Positions 59,016-64,000 of a stretch of DNA of 64,000 bases are shown piece after piece (within the stretch, counting starts at the first letter, position 1; each line of letters opens with the position of its first letter). A program made the translations under genes and the position numbers. Below the pieces are notes generated by a model. That model searched no databases and had not been told where the DNA came from. It saw nothing but the letters and a program-made list of their open reading frames with translations. The stretch comes from Anaerohalosphaeraceae bacterium (GTDB taxonomy: Bacteria > Planctomycetota > Phycisphaerae > Sedimentisphaerales > Anaerohalosphaeraceae). The stretch spans positions 248,001 through 312,000 of the forward strand of contig DAOSUR010000001.1 in NCBI GenBank assembly GCA_035378985.1, in the 5' to 3' direction.

Positions 59016-59801
59016 ATGAAAACCGCCCGTATCCAAAATGTGGAGCAGGTTTGGGAAGAGTTCTTCCGAACGCGCTCCAATGAAGCCCGCAATCAGCTCC
59101 TTGAGCATTATCTGCCTTTAGCCAAATACACTGCAGAACGAATCTGGGCAAAACTCCCCGACAAAGTAGATATCGACGACCTGATTAGTGCCGGTATTTT
59201 CGGACTGAAGGACGCCATCGACGCCTTTGACCCCAAACGAGGCGTCAAGTTTGAAACCTACTGCACACCGCGAATTCGCGGAAGCATTTTGGATGAACTT
59301 CGCAGTATGGACTGGGTCCCTCGGCTGGTCCGAGCTCGTGCTCATCAGCTCGACAGAGCCATGCAGACGCTCGAGGCCCATTTGGGACGGCTGCCGACCG
59401 AAGAGGAGCTGGCCGAGGAAATGGAACTGGAAAAACACGAATTTCACCGGCTTCAGCGGGACGCCAACGTCGTCGGCCTGGTTTCCCTTAACACCAAATT
59501 CAGCGAATCAGACGGCGATAAGGACATCCGGGAGATTGACATCATTGAAGACCAGCGAAGCAAAAATCCCGTCATCGAAGCCCAGAAACGCGACCTCAAA
59601 AATCTTTTAACCAAAGGACTTACGCGGGCGGAAAAACTGATTATTATCCTCTATTATTATGAAGAAATGACGATGAAGGAAATCGGTGCCACGCTCGACC
59701 TCTCTGAATCCCGCGTCTCACAGATGCATTCCTCCATTATCGCTCGCCTCAAAGCCCAGCTCAACAGTCGCAAAAAGGAATTCGCTGTGTCCGCAGACTG
59801 A
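59016..59801 (+). CDS. fliA: Flagellar sigma factor FliA (sigma-28)
   Basis: The 261-residue protein has region 2 (FGLKDAIDAFDPKRGVKFETYCTPRIRG, about 67-95, quoted in part; ILDELRSMDWVPR), region 3 (EEELAEEMELEKHEFHRL) and region 4 with a helix-turn-helix (MTMKEIGATLDLSESRVSQMH). These are the FliA/SigD hallmarks. It directs late genes from GCCGATAA-type promoters, of which two or three lie in this window. A plain rho-independent terminator follows. Confidence 0.97.
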   Translation: MKTARIQNVEQVWEEFFRTRSNEARNQLLEHYLPLAKYTAERIWAKLPDKVDIDDLISAGIFGLKDAIDAFDPKRGVKFETYCTPRIRGSILDELRSMDWVPRLVRARAHQLDRAMQTLEAHLGRLPTEEELAEEMELEKHEFHRLQRDANVVGLVSLNTKFSESDGDKDIREIDIIEDQRSKNPVIEAQKRDLKNLLTKGLTRAEKLIIILYYYEEMTMKEIGATLDLSESRVSQMHSSIIARLKAQLNSRKKEFAVSAD

Positions 59802-59828
59802 TGAAATTCTCCTCTTCAAACCTCCCGG

Positions 59829-59853
59829 GCGTGCTGTTCGGCACGCTTTTTTT
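59829..59853 (+). terminator. Rho-independent terminator after fliA
   Basis: GCGTGC-TGTTCG-GCACGC forms a 6-bp GC-rich stem followed by seven T residues on the plus strand. It ends the merR-to-fliA transcript, 28 bases after the fliA stop. Confidence 0.9.
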
Positions 59854-59875
59854 ATGCGCTGAAGGCCGATTTTCC

Positions 59876-61024
59876 TCATTGCTCCAGCAGATTGTCATCA
59901 TACCGACTGTGGTTGGCCTTCCACCAGCGCATCGCCTGATTGTAGCTGCTGAACTCCTGATTCAGCAGCAGGCGAAGAACCGACTTAACCTCCTCACGAA
60001 ACTCCGGATTGGGGTCTTTCAGACCGTTGAACATCACCTCCACCGCCGCTTTATCTCCCCGCAGCTCCAGCAGCGAAAGGACCTCCGATTTTACCTCATC
60101 CGACGCCAACCCTATCGCCCGACTGAGCGAAAGAATCTGGATATCTGGGGACTGTCCGCGAATGACATCCAAAGCACATCCCCGCACGGTATCCGACGGG
60201 TCGCTCAGGGCCATTACCGCCAGTTCTGCACATCTCGGGTCTTCAATCTCCTCCAAAGGTCCGAGGACGCTCAAACGCACCTCTTCATCTCTCGAGCGCA
60301 GGGCCTTTTCTATCAGCGGCAGCACGGCAGGATTTCGATAGGGCTCCAGCATCTGAGCTGCCGTGCGAACAACCTCAGGGTCTGGGTCCTCCAATGCTTT
60401 CTCAAGCAGCCCAATCAGTTCCGGCTCCTGCTCCAATGCCAGTTCCTGCATCGACTCGAGAGCCGCCAGCCGTTCCGAAGATGCTGTTTCCTTCTGAAAA
60501 AGTGCATAGGCATCTTTGATTGTCTGGTTCCCCGATTCTCCAACCGCATAAACCTCTACAGGAGCGGAGGTTGGTTTTTGCTCCTCGACAGCCGGCACGG
60601 GCGGACGCAAAGCTTTCAAAGTCCGCACTTGGCCGGCAAGTCGGCTGTTTTCCTCTTTCAGCCGTTGTATCTCCTCGGTTAACTCCTTTGTTTTCGACAA
60701 AAGCACCTCTGCCCCGCCGGAAGTCTGGACCGATGCCGCCGCGGAAGGTTCAGCCGAAGAAGTATTACCCTGCCCCCCGCCTTCTCGATAATGTCGCAGC
60801 ATTTCCGCCAGTTCGAGAGAGGTCTGCCTTTCGGCCTCCAATTCTTTTTGAACGGACTCCAGCTCAGACCGAAGAGTTTGAATCTGTTTCTGGAGAAGTG
60901 CCGTTTGGACTTCCTTCTCATCGGAAGCCGCTTTCCCCTTCTTGGCACATCCAGAAAAAACGATCTCTAATAAGACAATGGAAAGCCCCGCTCTTATAAA
61001 AACTTTTTTCTGTAGTTTCCCCAT
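59876..61024 (-). CDS. Lipoprotein with coiled coil and HEAT-like repeats
   Basis: The 382-residue protein has a lipoprotein signal (LSIVLLEIVFSGCAKK, Cys at about 26), a coiled coil (about 40-75 and again 110-135), a Ser/Ala/Pro-rich linker and a set of HEAT/armadillo-type repeats from about 190 to 370 (for example LEDPDPEVVRTAAQMLEPYRNPA and LSDPSDTVRGCALDVIRGQ). Such repeats bind proteins or other ligands. It is probably held at a membrane and faces the periplasm. No link with the flagellum is seen. Confidence 0.8.
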   Translation of the reverse strand: MGKLQKKVFIRAGLSIVLLEIVFSGCAKKGKAASDEKEVQTALLQKQIQTLRSELESVQKELEAERQTSLELAEMLRHYREGGGQGNTSSAEPSAAASVQTSGGAEVLLSKTKELTEEIQRLKEENSRLAGQVRTLKALRPPVPAVEEQKPTSAPVEVYAVGESGNQTIKDAYALFQKETASSERLAALESMQELALEQEPELIGLLEKALEDPDPEVVRTAAQMLEPYRNPAVLPLIEKALRSRDEEVRLSVLGPLEEIEDPRCAELAVMALSDPSDTVRGCALDVIRGQSPDIQILSLSRAIGLASDEVKSEVLSLLELRGDKAAVEVMFNGLKDPNPEFREEVKSVLRLLLNQEFSSYNQAMRWWKANHSRYDDNLLEQ

Positions 61025-61183
61025 TTTTACTCTCTATCCTGAACTGTTAATGAATCAGATTGGCGAACCTACTCCCTTTATTTCGTCAACAAAAAAGATG
61101 TGCTTCATTCGAAAATTTCCACAATAAGGCATATATGGCTCTTTTATATCTTATTAATTCAGTTCTAAGAACTTCTTGCTTTA

Positions 61184-61226
61184 TTGGAAGCAATTCATTA
61201 AGATAGTTGGAAGCAATTCATTAAGA
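61184..61226. repeat. Short tandem repeat upstream of the beta-helix gene
   Basis: A 20-base unit beginning TTGGAAGCAATTC occurs twice (61184-61203 and 61207-61226) with a 23-base period. It lies in an AT-rich leader 60 bases before the ATG at 61288. A duplicated binding site or simple slippage are both possible. Confidence 0.7.
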
Positions 61227-61287
61227 ATAGGTAGTTGCTGTCTTAGGATAGAGCAAAATTGGCTTGGAATATTTTTGGAGCAGGGTG

Positions 61288-63273
61288 ATGAAAAAAAGGA
61301 GTATTTTTCTTCTGATTCTCTCACTATTTTTTTTCAGCAACTCTTTATCTGGAAAAATCTTATACGTCGCCGACAATGGGAATAACACGGACGGGTTAAC
61401 GTGGGAAACTGCCTTTCGAACCATTCAGACCGCCGTGAATGCCGCTTCTGCCGAAATAGGGGCCGTGACCATCCTCGTCGGATCCGCTGGAACCGGACAT
61501 GGCACCGGCGTTTATAACGAAAATCTACTCATTTCTCCGACACCTTCGACAATTCTTACAATCGAATCGGAAAGCGGGCCTCTTCAGACCACGATTCAAG
61601 CCAATTCAGGAACTGCTCATGCTGTTTCGATTATGGGCAGCTATGTTACCCTTCGAGGTTTCAGCATTTGCAAAACCAACTCAACTGCCGCTGCTGTCGC
61701 CTTAATCAATGCCAGCAACTGCACAATTGAAAACAACCGATGCGGCTGGGACAGTCAAAATCGAAACGGCAGAGGAATCTACCTGAACAATGCCTCCAAC
61801 AACATTATCCAGAATAATACTTTTTCTTTCAATATTGGAGCCGGGATATCCATTTCGGCCGGCAGCGGAAATCTTTTGCTCGGCAATACCCTACAGGCCA
61901 ACGGCGGTGCCGCAATCGAATTAAACAATTCCAACCAGAACACCATTCAGCAGAACCTCTGTACGGCTCATCAAAACTCCGCGGCAATCAGTTTGAACGC
62001 CTCCTTGTACAACGTAGTCACTCAGAACTCTTGTTTCGGGAATTACACCGGTCTTGCGCTGCTCAGCGGAGGAGCTCTTTATAACAGCATCACGGAAAAT
62101 CTTTTTGAGAACAGCACAAACTACGGCATTCAACTCCAAAGCAACAGCAATCAGCTGCTCAGCAATACGGTCCGACAGAACTATTACGGCTTTTACTGCT
62201 TTGAATCCCAGCACAATCTCCTCTCCAATAATCTTTTCCAGGCGAACACGACTTCCTTTGTTTATTACCGTGTTTCTGAAGGGGACTATTGGAACAGTCC
62301 AATCCCGTTTACCTATCGCTACGCAGATGCCATCTTCTCCAGCAAAATGGGCAACTACTACAGCTCCTATTCCGGCACAGACCTGAATAACAATGGGATC
62401 GGAGAAACGCCGTACTCACTGTATGGAACTTTTTCACAAGATTACTTCCCCCTGACCGAACTGCCGACAAATTACCTCCTTCAGACCTGGTATTTGAAAG
62501 GAGGAGCAGCAATGTCAACGGAACCCAACAGCCCCGGTCAATGGCAAACAATACCGATAGGAAGCTCGCTCTTATGGCTGTCCGAGACGTCAGCCCTGGG
62601 CCCCATCAGCTTCAATGTCCTTTCCGCACAGGACGGCTGGAGCGGTCAAATCCTTTTCAGTACGCCGGTAAACGGCAGCGCATTTACAATCGAAATTGGT
62701 TATGCCGACCCGGCCGACGGACTTTTCATCAGCGGCGGGACATCTGCGGTTCTAAGCGGAACAAAAAATCTTTTCCAGTTTAAGACCTCTCCGCAGTCTT
62801 TCACTCTTCCTGCAGGCAAAGCCCTTGCTGTCCGGATTGCCAACAACAGCGGCATCCCCCGCTCCATATTCACCGGCGGCGGCTGGACCTTCATCACTCC
62901 GCCGGCGGGCACTTCAGAGGTCTGGCCGGGTACCCTGCCGCCCCCTCCCAATCCCGGCGATCTCAATCAGGACGGCTGGGTGAACATTCAAGACTTTGTC
63001 TATCTTTCCGCACGCTGGGAAATGGAGGGCTGCACAGACCTGAATAACTATTGTGATTTTGCAGATATCAACAAATCCGGCAAAATCGACTTGGAAGATG
63101 TTCAACTCCTGACGGTATTCTGGCTGATGGGCCCCGACGACCTCCTGGCCGGCGACTGGAATGAAGACTTCAAAGTCAATATGGATGACATCGCCCTGCT
63201 TTCCAGCCAGTGGACCGGTGATTTGAATCAATTAATTGAACTGTGCGAAAACTGGCTTAAAGGCGCCTTTTAA
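61288..63273 (+). CDS. Secreted parallel beta-helix protein with C-terminal dockerin-like repeats
   Basis: The 661-residue protein has a Sec signal peptide (about 1-25, SIFLLILSLFFFSNSLSG), a right-handed beta-helix region (about 90-375; repeated NCTIENNRC, NNIIQNNTF, NNLFQAN elements of the PbH1/NosD type), a beta-sandwich part (about 400-545), and a C-terminal dockerin-like region with Asp/Asn-rich loops (GDLNQDGWVNIQDFVYLSARW; DINKSGKIDLEDVQLL; GDWNEDFKVNMDDIALLSSQW). Such dockerin-like tails are very common in Phycisphaerae secreted proteins. A carbohydrate or polysaccharide ligand is likely. I took the ATG at 61288, with an AGCAGGG site and proper signal start. Confidence 0.85.
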   Translation: MKKRSIFLLILSLFFFSNSLSGKILYVADNGNNTDGLTWETAFRTIQTAVNAASAEIGAVTILVGSAGTGHGTGVYNENLLISPTPSTILTIESESGPLQTTIQANSGTAHAVSIMGSYVTLRGFSICKTNSTAAAVALINASNCTIENNRCGWDSQNRNGRGIYLNNASNNIIQNNTFSFNIGAGISISAGSGNLLLGNTLQANGGAAIELNNSNQNTIQQNLCTAHQNSAAISLNASLYNVVTQNSCFGNYTGLALLSGGALYNSITENLFENSTNYGIQLQSNSNQLLSNTVRQNYYGFYCFESQHNLLSNNLFQANTTSFVYYRVSEGDYWNSPIPFTYRYADAIFSSKMGNYYSSYSGTDLNNNGIGETPYSLYGTFSQDYFPLTELPTNYLLQTWYLKGGAAMSTEPNSPGQWQTIPIGSSLLWLSETSALGPISFNVLSAQDGWSGQILFSTPVNGSAFTIEIGYADPADGLFISGGTSAVLSGTKNLFQFKTSPQSFTLPAGKALAVRIANNSGIPRSIFTGGGWTFITPPAGTSEVWPGTLPPPPNPGDLNQDGWVNIQDFVYLSARWEMEGCTDLNNYCDFADINKSGKIDLEDVQLLTVFWLMGPDDLLAGDWNEDFKVNMDDIALLSSQWTGDLNQLIELCENWLKGAF

Positions 63274-63274
63274 T

Positions 63275-63499
63275 TCAGGCAAAACCGCCCGCGTGCGGAC
63301 AGGAGTGGTTTGGGCAGGAGGAACAACCCGATTGAACAGAAGGGGTCGATTCCTTTACTTGAGCTGAAAAAGCAGAAAACTGCTTTTGGGTCTTTTTCGA
63401 CCCGCAATGTTCACATATCGGTTTTTTGACCTCCGAAGAACGAACCAGGACCTCCGTAATCTTCCCGCAATCCAAACACTTATATTCAAAGATAGGCAT
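63275..63499 (-). CDS. FmdB-family zinc ribbon protein
   Basis: The 74-residue protein has the FmdB start MPIFEYKCLDCGKITEVLV and a second CxxC (ICEHCGSKK), forming a zinc ribbon at about 8-38. The tail is rich in Cys/Ser/His (CSSCPNHSCPHAG), also typical. It is of unknown function in most bacteria. It ends one base after the convergent beta-helix gene. Confidence 0.9.
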   Translation of the reverse strand: MPIFEYKCLDCGKITEVLVRSSEVKKPICEHCGSKKTQKQFSAFSAQVKESTPSVQSGCSSCPNHSCPHAGGFA

Positions 63500-63682
63500 T
63501 CAAGTTCCTTTCCAAAAAACGGCGAGCCCATCCTATCCTCCTTTGAAAAGACCGTCAAGGCGTTCCCATTTGCATTTCCTATTTCCGGATTTCTCCTGCT
63601 TAAAACAGGGTTTTATGTGATGCACGACAGATTATTTCCCGCACTTATTGTGAAAAACTTTGGATTTATTGATACAAAGTGA

Positions 63683-63711
63683 TTGACGAATCGTTCTTTT
63701 TACGCTATATT
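63683..63711 (+). promoter_or_regulatory. Sigma-70 promoter of rex
   Basis: TTGACG (63683-63688), a 17-base spacer and TATATT (63706-63711) form a strong housekeeping promoter. Start is expected near 63718, 42 bases before the ATG. Confidence 0.8.
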
Positions 63712-63722
63712 ACGGCAGCTGT

Positions 63723-63740
63723 TTGTGAATGTGAGCACAA
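63723..63740 (+). promoter_or_regulatory. Candidate Rex operator in the rex leader
   Basis: TTGTGAATGTGAGCACAA is an imperfect palindrome with TTGTG and CACAA half-sites eight bases apart, as in the Rex site TGTGAACGCGTTCACA. It starts about five bases after the predicted transcription start and suggests that Rex represses its own gene. Confidence 0.6.
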
Positions 63741-63759
63741 ATAAAATGCTGTAGGGAAA

Positions 63760-64000
63760 ATGAAGTACCGCAGGATTCCAGACGAAACCATTCAGCGGCT
63801 GCCCATGTATCTGCGGGCTTTTTCGCTGCTGGAGGGAGAAAAAGAGCTCACCGTCTGCAGCCGGCAATTGGCCGTGCGGCTCGGACTGAATCCCCATCAG
63901 ATTCGCAAAGACCTGTCTTACTTCGGAAACTTCGGAAGACCCGGTGTGGGCTATCCCGTCCAGACCACCGCCCAGCGCATTCGGCACATTCTCAAACTGG
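63760..64000 (+). CDS. rex: Redox-sensing transcriptional repressor Rex, N-terminal part (runs off the window)
   Basis: Eighty codons are seen. The winged helix (IPDETIQRLPMYLRAFSLLE, SRQLAVRLGLNPHQIRKDLSYF) is the Rex DNA-binding domain, ending in DLSYFGNFGRPGVGY, which matches the family's 'DL..FG.FG.RGVGY'. Rex senses the NADH/NAD+ ratio through a C-terminal Rossmann domain, which lies outside. An operator-like palindrome precedes it. It controls fermentation or respiration genes. Confidence 0.95.
   Translation, partial: MKYRRIPDETIQRLPMYLRAFSLLEGEKELTVCSRQLAVRLGLNPHQIRKDLSYFGNFGRPGVGYPVQTTAQRIRHILKL

Noticed and set aside
1..64000. CRISPR arrays, insertion sequences, tRNA or rRNA genes, prophage
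   Set aside because: I looked for regular repeat-spacer patterns, transposase motifs, terminal repeats and tRNA cloverleaf arms and saw none.

Overview
The window is almost wholly a flagellar chromosome region of a Gram-negative bacterium. The coding style, short ATGA-coupled operons and the secreted parallel beta-helix protein ending in dockerin-like repeats (GDLNQDGWVNIQDF type) point to a Planctomycetota member of the Phycisphaerae/Sedimentisphaerales type. That placement is an inference from protein style, not a phylogeny. P- and L-ring genes (flgH, flgI, flgA) show that the flagellum crosses an outer membrane.

Layout. 1-181 is the start of xseA on the minus strand, followed by a long gap with an orphan terminator. 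640-14767 (+) is the basal-body, motor and export cluster: flgB-flgC-fliE-fliF-fliG-fliH-fliI-fliJ-motE-like-motA-motB-motB2, then after a gap with its own sigma-54 promoter fliO-fliP-fliQ-fliR-flhB and a strange protein combining a degenerate FlhA N-terminus with a decayed P-loop domain. 48281-14764 (-) is one long run: flgD-flgE-PilZ-like-flgF-flgG-flgA-flgH-flgI-flgJ-flgN-flgK-flgL, then about 19 kb of glycosyltransferases, methyltransferases, TPR-glycosyltransferase fusions, a sugar nucleotidyltransferase and a phosphofructokinase-like enzyme, and finally fliD. One gene of this island encodes a 2,596-residue protein in which I count about nine catalytic-type domains. The two convergent runs meet with overlapping stop codons at 14764-14767.

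48722-50116 (+) encodes a FleQ/FlrC-type sigma-54 activator divergent from flgD. 50165-55463 (-) is envelope and housekeeping (ExbD, ExbB, a VWA protein, a LysM/YkuD L,D-transpeptidase, 5-formyl-THF cyclo-ligase, RarA). 55562-56635 (-) is a GAF-GGDEF diguanylate cyclase. 57157-59801 (+) is a regulatory block: a small MerR protein, a degenerate FlgB-like protein, FlhG and the flagellar sigma factor FliA. The last 4 kb hold a HEAT-repeat lipoprotein, the secreted beta-helix protein, an FmdB zinc ribbon and the start of rex.

Regulation can be read from the sequence. -24/-12 elements with exact GG-N10-GC spacing lie before flgB, fliO, flgD and the 34.8-kb glycosylation gene. GCCGATAA-type sigma-28 elements lie before fliD, before fliA and, more weakly, before the diguanylate cyclase. 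This suggests a sigma-54 then sigma-28 hierarchy. fliG carries an in-frame amber codon at position 30. Flagellin, fliM, fliN, fliK, flhF, a normal flhA and fliS are not in the window. The most unusual parts are the flagellar glycosylation island with its mega-enzyme, and two degenerate paralogs of flagellar parts (FlhA-like and FlgB-like).
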